A stretch of DNA of 64,000 nt from the NCBI GenBank assembly GCA_023053685.1, contig JALIGW010000005.1:23353501-23417500 (forward strand). Reading direction: 5' to 3'. Source of the stretch: Diadophis punctatus similis (lineage: Eukaryota; Chordata; Lepidosauria; Squamata; Dipsadidae). The position numbers were made by a program, and so were the translations under genes. A model generated the notes under the pieces. The model did no database searches. It saw only the letters and a list, made by a program, of their open reading frames with translations, and was not told the DNA's origin. This document shows positions 46,544 through 58,329 of this stretch, one piece after another. The stretch's first letter is position 1. Each line of letters opens with the position of its first letter.

Positions 46544-47525
46544 TACAGTTCATTTGTAGAGGTGATTCTGAAGTCCCACTCTGAAAGTTCAGGGGGCACG
46601 GACAGTCTATTGCTGTAGTAATTGTAGATGTTATTCTGTGATGCCACTTGTGGTTTTCTGTCAGGTTTTGGTGGCTTTCTTCAAAGCTGGCAGAGTTTCA
46701 TTGCAATAGTCCAGGGCCCACAGTGAGTTCTGTCAACAGCTGCAGCCCTTAGCTCCCTTAGCTGCATGTCACAGTGGTGTAGGGTTTCTTTCACAGTGTC
46801 TTTGTAGTGCTTGTGATGTAGTTTTTCATTATTATATTGTTTGTGATATTTAATTGTGTTTCATTTTAGGTGACTATGATGTAAACCACAGGGAGTCAAT
46901 TGAGGCTGGTGGTATACAAATTAAATAAATAAATATCTATCAGAGGGCAAGCTTATATTCACATCCAAAATTATGCTTAACCAATTGATAATGAACTTTT
47001 CCCTTGGTAACAGCTACCGAAATGTCTGTAATACATTTCTAAAATAAGCTACAATTCCTAAACATGTTCTGAAATACCCATCATTCATATGAGTCTAATT
47101 AACACTTCAGGCTGATTACAGGGTAATGCATGCATATTTTGGGAATTGCTAGTTTTCCTCCCGACGTACTTCCTTCTTGGCATCATCACAACTTTATCTT
47201 GTCTTTCTTTTTCTCTCTGTGCCACTTTAATGTATTTATGATTCAGTGCTGATGTTTTAATATTGAAATGTTCTCTGAGAGAAATTGATTTTGGAAAAAG
47301 AACCCATTTTCACAGAAATGAGTCATCCAGAAAAAAAAAATTGAGAGGATAATGTATTAAAGGAAGACTTAGTCTTCATCACTAATCTGTTGTAATTACT
47401 TTTATAGTATTTCTTATTGCATTTGTAAATAATACACATGAATACCATTCAGGGTATTTTCTGGTTATTTTTAAATGAAACTTTGATGCTTTTCCAGATT
47501 CCTTTTGATCTCTCATGTATTTGAT

Positions 47526-47610
47526 AGTTAAATGAATGAATGAATGAATGAATGAATGAATGAATGAATGAATGAATGAATGAATGAATGAATGTATGTA
47601 TGTATGTATG

Positions 47611-47644
<34 letters not shown>

Positions 47645-47646
47645 TG
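47526..47646. repeat. (GAAT)n then (ATGT)n microsatellite
   Basis: About 17 GAAT units followed by about 13 ATGT units with one interruption. The minus strand reads as SFIH and YIHT peptide repeats, which are artefacts. Confidence 0.96.
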
Positions 47647-48780
47647 TTTATGGATAATCCGGTATCAAATAACAAGAGAGAGAGTCAGAGAGAAAAAGAC
47701 AGACAGACAGGACAGACTGCTCATAAATTATAATTTCAGGCTAAATGCATGAAAATATCACATTGCCCATTTACTTAAATATTGTAAATTACCAGTTCAA
47801 ACTCCTAGGTCAATGCAGGCAAAGAAGAAAAATATATTTTTCAAATGCAAATAATAAATTGATCAGGTCTACCCGATCTATTCACCCCAAAGAGAGCAAT
47901 GGGAGCAAAACTGATATGGTAGAATGCCATTAACAAATAATCCCTCTGGATTGCGTCTAACCCTAGGAGAATATTGTCATTGGTTACAGAAGTGCTGCAT
48001 TGTGGAAACTTCTGGCTTTATTTAAAGGTTTTCTCTGGATACAGAGACAAAAACTGATTTGATAAAGACACAAATTGCATAAAGAGTTAATTTAGCAACA
48101 CCTGCATATTTTTTCAAATAGGCATTGCAGGACTAATACATGATCCTTGGTTCTAACTACTGTAAAGCCAGCTTGTTCTTTCCAGTCTGTCCATCCACTT
48201 TGATAAGTTCATAAGAAAGTATATAGTGTACAGTTATTACTAAGTAAACTAAATCTTCTATAATTAACAGAATGAGAACATCTTCTATTTTTATGAACTG
48301 GGGTTCCTATGACTAAGCCCCAGTTTCTGGTATATGGAATGTTGGATTAATACAAAGTAAAAAAAAATTAGCTAACATAAGTGCACACCATCCCACAGTG
48401 GATTTTATTAATTCTTGTAGTATAAGATCATAGTTTCTTATCATTATTATTGCACATTCCAACAAAATGCATAACAGTCAATTAATTTAATTAAATCATC
48501 AGAATATAACGGACAACCAATACAAATCTTTACAATAAAATTTAGTGGCTAATCTATTGGTAGTTGTAAATCCTCCACTTGTGATAGATAATCAACCGCT
48601 AATTTCCCTTGGCACAGTTGTCAGGAGCTTCCAAGTGATGCAGTCCCAAATGACATTTAGAAAGTGATAACAAAGTATTCAGAGAAGAAAAGGAGAGATG
48701 GATCTATTATCTTCAGAGAGTCAACACTTCTCTGACTCTGCTTTTTAATCACAGACTCCTCAAAACAAATCAGATTATTG

Positions 48781-48982
48781 CAGGGGTGAAATTCAAAATT
48801 TTTCCCTACCGGTTCTGTGGGCATGGCTTGGTGGGTGTGGCAAGGAAAGGATACTGCAAAATCCCCATTCCCAACCCACTCTGGGGCCAGCCAGAGGTGG
48901 TATTTGCCAGTTCTCCAAACTAATCAAAATTTCCGCTACCGGTTCTCCAGAACCTGTCAGAACCTGCTGAATTTCACCCCTG
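48781..48982. mobile_element. Non-autonomous hAT MITE, family CAGGGGTGAAATCC
   Basis: 202 bp from CAGGGGTGAAATTC to GAATTTCACCCCTG, flanked by a perfect 8-bp duplication GATTATTG at 48773-48780 and 48983-48990. The internal GGGCATGGCTTGGTGGGTGT is shared (inverted) with 56787. Confidence 0.93.
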
Positions 48983-49140
48983 GATTATTGCCTCTTGACC
49001 ATCCTTCTAGCAAAGCATCTAAACAAAGATTGAGTCAATCTTTGCATGGTTGTCTTTTTTCTTATCTGGGCTGTGCAGTAGCTTTTCAGAATTCTCCCTT
49101 TCAACTTGAAGAAATATTTCCTAATTTAAACACTTATTGT

Positions 49141-49340
49141 TAGGATCCAATCTGGGTCGGTCAGCAGGACCAGACGTTTAGTCTTCCAAGCTCTCGGACT
49201 CATGTTGGAACCCATCCTCAGGGAACTTTTCTCTTACCAGACACATTTTGGTGTGAGAAAAATTCCTTGAGAATGGGCTCTAGCATGAGTCCGAAAGCTC
49301 GGAAGCCAAAAGCCCACTGACCCATCCAGATTGGATCCTG
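49141..49340. mobile_element. Fold-back element with GGATCCAATCTGG ends
   Basis: 200 bp formed by two imperfect inverted arms of about 90 bases. The left arm starts TAGGATCCAATCTGGGTCGG and includes GCTCTCGGACTCATG; the right arm contains CATGAGTCCGAAAGCTCGG and ends CCAGATTGGATCCTG. No target-site duplication is apparent. Unclassified. Confidence 0.7.
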
Positions 49341-50216
49341 CAACATTATCCTGAGACACGTATATTTGCCTTCATTTGTGGTTATTGTTAGGCCTGGCTT
49401 CTGAAGGAAGAGCGGCAGCTAATAATTCAGCTGCACCAGTAATTGACATTAATGTTCTTTAAATCCCTCCAGGCTATATAGGATTTCTGATCGTTCATGC
49501 CTTGGTGGTGTGCCAAAAGAGTTAATCAGCCTGGTTTCTAAGGTGTCATCTAAAGAATTTTCATTAGACAGAGTAGCTGCTTAAACTTGGTTGTCAAGGT
49601 CACAGATAGTACAGGAGCACTGGGGACATTATCAATTGGCACTATACCCATGTAGTTAATATCAATGTCATTTGCAACAGCTGTCTCATTTGAAATAACC
49701 AACAGGTTTACTTTCTCATTATGAAACAACCATGCTGGAATAATAATAAAAAGTTACTGATAAGGTTGCAAAAACAATCAGTCAATAAACTACTATTATT
49801 ACGAAAAGGATTTCATTTTATACAATTTGGACTGCAGGACAGTTAATATGAGAAGATTCCTCTTTTTGCCATGGCAGGATTCCTTTCCCTATCATGCTTG
49901 GCAACCATTGGATTGCATTCCAATCAGTCTATGATATTAACAGCAAAGGAGTGGACTCCGTAAGGAACCAATGCTTTCCAAGAGTACCAGTAACCTCTAT
50001 TAACTGTATAAGAGAGAATCTGTAGTGTGATCTGGTTAGATTGAGCCCAACTATTTTGTTTTGGAGTTCCTTTTATTTTGGGGGGTTCAGTCTAACTTGG
50101 GAGTCAGTCAATATGTGTTTATCCAATGTGCCAGTTTGCTGAGGGCTTCAGTAATCTAGAACTTTTTAAAAAGCTGTCAGCCTATCTGGATGTTTTTCCA
50201 CAAATATTTTGAAGTA

Positions 50217-50694
50217 CCGGTAGTCCTTGACTTATAACCGATTGTTTAAAGACCATTCAAAGTTATGATGGACTTTTAAAAAGCTACTTACGAACTGTCC
50301 TCGATGTTACAACAGTAACACTGCCCACACCCACATGATTGCATTTTGGGCATTTGTCAGACAGCTTGCATTTACAGCCAATTGCAGAGACCCACAATCA
50401 CAGGACTGTGATTTGCAATACTTTTTGCTTGTTTTCAGCGTTGTTGGTTTTTTTTTTGCCAGTTTCCAGATTATTATTTTTTTGCAGTTTCCAGTTTTAA
50501 AAAAACACTCATTTGGAAGAATGGATTCATTAAGTGACCACATGGTTTGCTTAATAACCATGTTATTCATTTTATGATACCACTGAGCTCACTTTACAAT
50601 CATCATAAAAACAGTTATAAAATCAAGCCTGGTGATGTCTCTGCAATAACTTATGATCAAAATTCCATTGTGGTTGCAAGTCAAGAACTACCTG
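50217..50694. mobile_element. Tigger/pogo-like TA-target MITE, family CAGGTAGTCCTCGAC
   Basis: 478 bp from CCGGTAGTCCTTGACTTAT to TCAAGAACTACCTG with TA on both sides. Longer and more diverged than 46181. The open frames in it are chance. Confidence 0.85.
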
Positions 50695-50967
50695 TAGCCT
50701 TTTAACGTCTACCCTTTTTGTTTTACTGCTATGATCCAGAAGTAACTATGACAATTTATTGCATAATTGCATTACAACTACATCTTCCTTCAGAAATAAT
50801 TTCTCTTGTTCATTACAAAGGGCAGAGAAGGGTCTCCAAGAGATGATTAGGGGACATTTAATTGTATCCACCAAGGCAAAGTAGAGAAGGAGAAGACAAT
50901 GTGGTTTTTTGTGATCATTTCTCCAGGAAAGAAGATAGGAGATGTATTATACGTTGCTTCTACAATT

Positions 50968-51395
50968 CTTCGGGACCGCATTTTGCCTCATACTTCCCTC
51001 CGACCAGTTAGGGCCCACAGAGTAGGTCTCCTCCAGGTCCCGTCAGCCAAACAATGCCGGCTGGCGGGCCCTAGTGGGAGGGCCTTCTCTGTGGGGGTCC
51101 CCGTGCTCTGGAACCAACTTCCCCCGAACCATCCCCACACTGCTGGCCTTCCGAAAAGCCGTTAAGACATGGCTCTTCCTGCAGGCAGGGGGAGGAGACT
51201 AGCCCCATCTGAGCTCCCCCCCCCCCGGTATGACTGATAGTGAATCATTTCTTAACCTTTTGTATATGTTTTTAATCGATGTTTTTAATTGTGGTTTATT
51301 ATTAGTGTTCTCATAAAATTGTTGTACGCCGCCCTGAGTCCCTCGGGAGTAGGGCGGCCTAGAAGAGCCAATAATAAATAAATAAATAAATAAAT
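50968..51395 (+). mobile_element. 5'-truncated L2-type LINE 3' end
   Basis: Encodes RDRILPHTSLRPVRAHRVGL, LQVPSAKQCRLAGPSGRAFS and VPVLWNQLPP, the extreme C-terminus of the L2-type reverse transcriptase seen at 24337. Then comes the GCCGCCCTGAGTCCCTCGGG 3' UTR and a short AAAT tail. Non-functional. Confidence 0.85.
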
Positions 51396-52499
51396 TCTGA
51401 GCACTGATTCCCATTCCAGAAACATTGTATCTGTTGAAAAATAATTTAATTTGTCTTCCTTGTTTGCTGTCCTCTTATTAGTTGCTTTTTTAAAGGAAAA
51501 TATTGGGGTTTTTTTTTTAATTTCTTCGCTGGATTTGCAGAAATCAAAATGCTTGGGATGTTTGCATAGTACTGTCCTTTCCATTCTCGGTATTGTCAGG
51601 ATATGCATACGTGTACCTTAAATAAATAAAACCAAACACTACAGATCCAATTGGAACAAAATGTACGGTCCCAAATGGTAAATCAATGCAACAATAAAAA
51701 CAAAAGAACAAAAGAAAAGGGGAACATAAGGAGCTAGCCCAGCAGCTGCACAATGATTGTTATTTTTCACCCACCAGCTGGATGGATGGTGCAAATCTGC
51801 AAGCTATTGTAGAGGTAAAGTCTAGTGAATTAAGAGCTCAAGAGCCTGCACGGAGCTGCACAGGGCTAAGTTTGACACAGTGTGGTCATCCTTGGGGAGT
51901 AAGGGGCCATCAGGTGGCCTTAGAAAACTGGTCTAGAATGGAGTCATAACAGTTAAAAACTCCCTTGCCAATAGCTTCACGTATTTGCATTTGCTGTTAG
52001 CTTGATAGTATTAATAAACTTAGGAAGGAAGAATGATGGAATACTTTGGCTGCAGTTCACCAACTAATTAAATCAGAGTACTTGGTGCCAGGCCAGTAGA
52101 TTTTGTCCTTTAAAACAACTTGGAGGAACTGGCCAGTAGTATTTAGCACAAAGCCTGTTCGTGGTGGTGAGAGCCCAGTGTCATAACACATACTCTGGTA
52201 GCAGAATGGCAACCGTGCTGTTCGATCAATATACATACAATAATGATGTAAGGAGAATCCAATTGTAAGGTGTTTTGTGAAGTGAAACTCCCTGCCCCAT
52301 TTTTTTGTTGGCTGTCATCAAGTAAAATACAGTATATTGACTACAAAGGTTCACTGGTGAAATGAAAAGCAGGTAGAGTTGCAAAATAGGAAGGAAGGAC
52401 AGCAGCGTAACTTACGGTTGGCTGAAAGGAGAGCTTTAGGAGAATGCAACACTAGAGATAAACTTAAATACACTCATATAAAAAATAGTGTCCTTCAAG

Positions 52500-52800
52500 G
52501 AATATAATCCAACCTAATCTTCTGAACTTTAGCAACAGAGTGATTAATGCCTGGAACTCACTACCTGACTCTGTGGTTTCGTCACCAAACCCCCAAAACT
52601 TTACCCTTAGACTGTCCACTGTTGACCTCACCCGATTCCTAAGAGGTCAGTAAGGGGCGTGCATAAGCGCACCAGCATGCCTACCATCCCTGTCCTAATG
52701 TTCCCTTTTATTAGTACCCATCTTATGTATATAAACAATGTTACATCTATGTATATCCCCAATACGTACTTGACAAAAACAAATAAATAAAAATAAATAA
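52500..52800 (+). mobile_element. LINE 3' end, clade unresolved
   Basis: A frame reads NRVINAWNSLPDSVVSSPNP and then LSTVDLTRFLRGQ, the usual C-terminal motif of several non-LTR retrotransposon clades. It ends with TACTTGACAAAAACAAATAA and AAAT units. 5'-truncated. Confidence 0.65.
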
Positions 52801-53763
52801 ACAAACCTTGATACGTATGCTGGAGCATTTTGTCTTGGATCCTGTAATACTCCTTCCAATTGTTTCAAGTCTTTTATTTTTTGTTCTCTGAGCTGATCAT
52901 TTTGTCTTTGCCTCCCTACTCTTCTTTGAGATTTAAGGCAAAACAGAATAACAATCAGGGGTGCCCTGGAAGGAGAGGGCAATCATCTGCCCCCTATATA
53001 AATGCAGCAAATGTAAAAAAAAGGGGAGCAGGACTTTGATTGGCTTCTTAACGTTTTGGCTTCCTATGCAGATAACCCTGATAACAATCCAGTTCTAAGG
53101 CGACTGATTGCAAAACCAGATCGTGGAAATGGCTCTAGTGCCCAATTGTTCAGTTTGATTCTCAAAACCCGATTTGATTGTAAACTTTTAAGGATCGTGC
53201 TCCATTGAAACCATCCTAATTTTTGGCTCAATGGTTGGAATCATGGATGATTTCAGGTTGATGACTATGAAGCATCTTGTAAAATCAATTGACAAGGGAA
53301 AACAATTGCAAAATAGAAGGAAGGGGAAAAAAACAGACCAGAAAACATGAGCATTTTTCCGGCTTCCTGTAATCAACATGGAAGTTTTCAATTGTTTGTT
53401 TAGAATGTCTTTGTGTAATAATTTTGCTGCATTATGTGGTACTTCCTGCCTTGAAGAATTTGGTCTAGATAATGATTAAACCTGTATTCAGAAGGCATCA
53501 AATAGTTCTGATTTCCTACTTGATGATAATGATGTTGTCTTCAAGTTATATCATTCATTGCTTTTCTCCAGATGTGATACTATCTTCGTTTTTATTTATT
53601 TCTGTGATTATTTAAAAGAATGAGCATTCTTACATTAAAGAAAAATCCAAAAGTATGGTTTGGGGATTAGTTTTCTTCTTTAAAATAAAGTTTACTATTT
53701 TTGTACATATCAAAAACAAATGGAAAAACTGCATAACAATATCTCTTCAGTCTTTTTTTTTCT

Positions 53764-53860
53764 AGTTGAAGTAGAGACACTTTACAACACTATTTTCCAC
53801 TATAAACCCCCTTTTAGTTGAAGTTGAGACACTTTATAACATTATTTTTCAATGTATTTC
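53764..53860. repeat. Imperfect two-copy tandem repeat
   Basis: TAGTTGAAGTAGAGACACTT at 53764 is repeated as TAGTTGAAGTTGAGACACTT about 52 bases later, and similarity continues through TTTACAACACTATTTT. A local duplication with no known function. Confidence 0.75.
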
Positions 53861-54525
53861 TTAATATAAGGAATAATCATATTAACAATTGTTCATTAAA
53901 TATATCAGAAATTCAGAATTTCTAATACTACATAGATCTGTCCAAGTTAGGGGTGTGCAATTTTTCTATCTTGGGAGAATTTGACCCATTCTTCCCAGAA
54001 TGTGATTATTCCCAAGTATTTTATAAGTTCCCATTCCTCACATAAACAAGTTTATGATTCAGATTATAATTCAGCCCTCCAGATATTGAGGGGCCCTGGA
54101 GCCATTTCTAAGTTACATCTGAAAAAGTCTTTCTCGTGATGCCGTTGCCACAAGCTTCTGGCGCTCATGGGATATATTGAGGGCAAATAAAACATTTACT
54201 AGCCTAAAACTGGTATAGTCATTTCTTTTTCAGCCTGACAAGAGTCGAACAGAGTTCAGGATCCAGTGGTTTCTCTGCATGTTTTTCTTTTTCCCTACTG
54301 GCTGTGGAGGATAATAAATACTACATAATGTGGTTTACAGCATACAAGTATTTGAGTGCTTTAAAACAGAAACTGGTTTCACTTGTTTTACAGCTGTCTG
54401 TAGAGCAAAGAAAGTAATTATATTGAAAATAGATATTAGAATTTACTAACTTAGCATAAACTAGTAGCCTCGGTGATGCTGGAATCTCTTCTTTCCCTCT
54501 TTATAGCAGTCTTTTCTATCCCTCT

Positions 54526-55415
54526 TTGAGCAGTGGTTGGAATGCAGTACTGCAGGCTACTTCTGCTCACTGCTGGCTGCCTGCCTGCAATTTGGCAATT
54601 CAAATCTCACCAGGCTCAAGGTTGACTCAGCCTTCTATCCTTCCAAGGTCGGTAAAATGAGGACCCAGATTGTTGGGGGCAATATGCTAGCTCTGTTAAC
54701 CGCTCAGAGCGGGCTGTAAAGCACTGTGAAGCAGTATATACCGTATTTTTCTGAGTATAAGACGCACCGGAGTATAAGAAGCACCTTAGTTTTGGGGGAG
54801 GAAAATAGGGGGGAAAATCTGCCTACCAGGTATTCATCTGGCTAGTGTCCTTAGTCTGGTCAGCTTCAGCACATTATTTTATCCCCTGCTAGGACTTAAA
54901 AAAACTTTCTTAGGAGAGAGTAACAATGAAAGAGCCTGCACGCCAGTAAGAGCTGGGAAGATCATTAGCACCTGGTTAGGGCTAGAAAAAAACTTATTCG
55001 GAGCAAGTAGAGCAATGAAAAAAACCCTGCAAAGACTTAGGGCTGGAAAAACATTCTTCAGAGAGAGTAACAATGAAAGAGCCTGCAAGCCAGTAAGAGC
55101 TGGGAAGATCATTAGCACCTGGTTAGGGCTAGGAAAAAACTTATTCGGAGCAAGTAGAGCAATGAAAAAAAACCCTGCAAAGACTTAGGGCTGGAAAAAC
55201 CTTCTTCGGAGAGAGAGTAACAATGAAAAAGCCTGCAAAGTAAGAGCTGGGAAGATAGTTAGCACCTAGTTAGGGCTGGGGAAAAAGCTCCGAAAAAGCT
55301 ACATTCAGAGTATAAGACGCACCCAAATTTTCAGCCACTTTTAGGGAGGAAAAGGTGCATCTTATACTCCAAAAAATACGGTAAGTCTAAATGCTATCGC
55401 TATGCTATTGCTATT
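54526..55415 (+). mobile_element. tRNA-derived SINE split by a MITE
   Basis: A SINE lacking its first bases runs from GAGCAGTGGTTGGAATGCAG to GAAGCAGTATATA (54526-54740). It resumes at AGTCTAAATGCTATCGC (55384-55415). The two halves rejoin exactly to the form of intact copies once the MITE and one TA are removed. Confidence 0.9.
54741..55381. mobile_element. TA-target MITE nested in a SINE
   Basis: 641 bp from CCGTATTTTTCTGAGTATAA to CTTATACTCCAAAAAATACG plus G, flanked by TA at 54739-54740 and 55382-55383. The interior is a compound minisatellite with the units TTAGGGCTGGAAAAAC, AGAGTAACAATGAAA and AGCTGGGAAGATCATTAGCA repeated about three times; this is the inverse of the interior at 5127. 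Confidence 0.9.
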
Positions 55416-56786
55416 ATAGGACTGGGTTCATGGATAACAGCCCTGAAGATCCACGACAGATCCTATTCAATGCAATACAATGAAGGAGAAAAAAGCAGTA
55501 CCCTTCCCGCCCCCGCCCCCAAAACCCCACAACTGTAGATAATATTTGGCAACTTCATTCTCTAAAAAACTTCAAGACCAAATTGGCACAACTGAATGTA
55601 TTAAAATTACTATCATAAAGTTTTGGATGAAATACATCCAAGGAATTGTATTCATTCAATGATTAAAAAATAATAATAGTTTTTCTGAATTGATAGGATG
55701 TTTTATTTCATTTGTCTTTCATATGACAGTTTATTCATAATATTACCAGAAAATTATGAAATTTAAGCCACTAATATATTTGAAATGTCTTTTGTTTAGA
55801 TTTTAGACAGTTCTGAACATCTCTTCTCAGTGCTTAAAAGAGTGCTTGAGCGGTTATGAAGAGGACTTCTTTTTGAAGAGTACAGTTTGAAAAATCATTT
55901 GAAGAATAGGCATTTAGAAAAAGATATGTGTAATAATTACTGACTGATAGCCAAGCATTCATTTATGATATATGTCTAATCCATTGGGGGGGGGGTATAA
56001 GAATATCAGTTTTGCAATGAAATAGGTGGATGTCATAGGGGGAAATTGTGGAAAGGTTGTCATGTAAGTGTTTCAGTCAAGATGTCAATCACTGAAATGA
56101 GTTCCTGCTGGGATATAATTGTAAAAGAAAAGAAGAACTTAATACTACCTTTACTCTTACTGACTACAAAATTCTTACCCAGAAACTTCATACTTCATTT
56201 ATATAACTCTACTGGTAGTGAAAGGAAAATATGCTTTCTACCAAGAATTTGGAAAACGTGTACTTATGCTAAGCTTTTGCATGATTTCTTGCATCATAAT
56301 ATTTTATGAATAATTACTTAGGTTTGGTATACTTGTGGATTTGCATTACTTTATTTCTTTACCATTCATGCACATCATTATATAAAGTGATTCCCTTAAA
56401 ACATTACATTAAGGTCGTGTGAAAGCTCTGTCTCTGTTTGAATGGACCCTCAGTCAAGTCGCCGTTTCCTGTTTCAATCAGTGCTACACATTCATGTGTG
56501 AACCAGATCATGAATAGGAAGACACATCTACATCACAGAGTCCCTTTCATAAGAGCCGAATCTGAGATCACCACTGCGGCCCTTTGTTGCAATGATGTAG
56601 TTGGGCTTCTATAGAAATTTGAAGGCTTCAAAAATTAATCAGAATTCTCACTGTTCCTGTGGAAATACAAAAATAATTTTGGAGTGTTTTCTCTGAAGCT
56701 ATTGAATAGGCAGCTACCCAGAGGGTGAATGTTTCATCTCATTCCACTTCTCAGCACCTAGGACTTTTACCTTCTCTCTAGATTTA

Positions 56787-57061
56787 CAGGGGTGAAATCC
56801 AGCAGGCTCTGACAGGTTCTGGAGAACTGGTAGTGGAAATTTTGAGTAGTTCAGAGAACCGGCAACTTCCACCTCTGGCTAGCCCCAGAGTGGGGTGGGA
56901 GTGAAGATTTTGCAATATCCTTCCACCAGGAGTGGGGGGGGATGGGAATTTTGCAGTATCCTTCCACTGCCATGCCCACCAAGCCACACCCACCAAGCCA
57001 CACCATGCCCACCAAGCCACGCCCACAGAACCAGTAGTAAAAAAATTGGATTTCACCACTG
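56787..57061. mobile_element. Non-autonomous hAT MITE, family CAGGGGTGAAATCC
   Basis: 275 bp from CAGGGGTGAAATCCAGC to GGATTTCACCACTG. The right flank is CTCTAGAA and the left flank CTCTAGATTTA, so the duplication matches only if the left border is shifted by three bases. Contains tandem CACACCCACCAAGCCA units. Confidence 0.85.
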
Positions 57062-57103
57062 CTCTAGAAGAATTTGACCTTGGTGTTTTCTCTTGCACAC
57101 AGT

Positions 57104-57349
57104 CAGTGGTGGGTTCCTACTGGTGCGGTCCAGTGTGCCGTTCCGGTAGGGACCCGCTGATTGTGCAATTTGCGCGCAACAGCTCCGGTGCCATCTTCAC
57201 CGGTCCGTCGCATGGTGCCATCTTTTTTTCTGAAATTTTTGGGCTTTTTTTGCTTCCGCGCATGCACAGGAAGCAAAATCGCATGAGGGGACATGCGCGC
57301 GTAATGGGATGATGCGCACCGGTAGGCAGGTAAGAGGAACCCGCCCCTG
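57104..57349. mobile_element. Non-autonomous hAT MITE, family CAGTGGTGGGTTCC
   Basis: 246 bp from CAGTGGTGGGTTCCTAC to GAACCCGCCCCTG, flanked by a perfect 8-bp duplication CACACAGT at 57096-57103 and 57350-57357. The interior includes GGTGCGGTCCAGTG and GCGCATGCACAGGAAGC. Confidence 0.93.
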
Positions 57350-57918
57350 CACACAGTAGCTATTTCTGATTGCTTTACATTAGTTTACGTGGAGTCAACT
57401 GTACATAGACATAACAGGCCAGCATGGAGTATCTTTCAAGTCTGAGATAGGCTGCGTTTATGCACACAAAAAACTGGATGTTGTACCATTTGAAATGCAA
57501 CTATGAAAAAAATCCACTTCATACTGCAAATTACTTCAAAAAATATTACATACTGCTAATGTAATTCATGCTTTTCAGAGTAAATTTTCCATAAACAACA
57601 TTTTCTTCAATAATTTTATTATGTTTTTTTCTGTAGACAACATTTATGAAATTGCATTGATAACAGCTGATATAAAAATAGCTTTCTATTACTGCCTCAA
57701 ATGATTGCCTTTCAAACAGTATTGCAAGGCTGTTTGCATGTATAACTCCTAATTAGATAAGGCAAATATGAATTTGGAAAACAGCAAGTGTCTGAGTATA
57801 GTAGTAATAAGTATTGGGCAATACCACTTTCTGAGCCTATAATAATTTTTAATAAATTATTGTGTTCCAGGATTGGATTTTTGTTTATTAAAATGAGATT
57901 TGTGTGCTTTCTTTTTAG

Positions 57919-58067
57919 GATCATGCAGACAATCCATTGGGGGCAGCAGTAACTCTGGCTCATGAACTAGGCCACAATTTTGGTATGAACCATGATACAC
58001 TGGAAAGAGGTTGCAACTGCAAAACAGCTGCAGACAAAGGGGGCTGCATTATGAACCCTTCAACTGT
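57919..58067 (+). CDS. ADAM12: ADAM12 catalytic zinc-site exon (probably exon 11)
   Basis: This 149-bp exon has acceptor ctttctttttAG before 57919 and donor GTAAGT from 58068. It holds 49 codons plus two bases. The peptide starts [20 protein letters not shown], continues [14 protein letters not shown] and ends with [21 protein letters not shown] is the extended zinc motif HExxHxxGxxHD. The ligand His codons are at 57961, 57973 and 57991 and the catalytic Glu codon at 57964. CIMN is the family Met-turn. All catalytic residues are intact, so the enzyme is predicted to be active, unlike ADAM family members that have lost the motif. The next exon, which would begin the segment before the disintegrin domain, was not found before 64000. 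Confidence 0.97.
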
Positions 58068-58329
58068 GTAAGTGCAAATTGTATTTGAAAAACTATTTGT
58101 CTGTTACTGTAGTTTTCCTTTTAGGTGAGAGGTATACCTCTGAAAACTTCGTAAGAAGCAGACATCCTGTTTATAATAACTGGACATTAGTGCAGAGACC
58201 CTACATAATTTGTTAGAATAAAAATAGTCTAAATTTTCAATTCTTGAAGAAAAGAAATATATTTTGGTACTCATCACACCTCCCAGAACCAATTAATGAG
58301 GAGTACCAAGGTACCATTGTATGGTAGGC

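Larger units (their letters stand above)
42488..57918 (+). other. ADAM12 intron between exons 10 and 11
   Basis: 15,431-bp intron. Recognised elements are listed separately. No element or gene was recognised in 43626-44405, 44466-45740, 46950-47525, 47650-48772, 49350-50210, 51400-52490, 52800-53760, 53870-54525, 55416-56770 and 57358-57918. The segment 46560-46945 ends with an L2-like tail (TAAACCACAGGGAGTCAATT then AAAT units) and is probably an old LINE 3' end. A short (GATT)n tract lies at 46113-46143. Confidence 0.75.

Noticed and set aside
47526..47646. Regular short repeats as a possible CRISPR-like array
   Set aside because: Units are four bases with no spacers; it is a simple microsatellite in a vertebrate intron.
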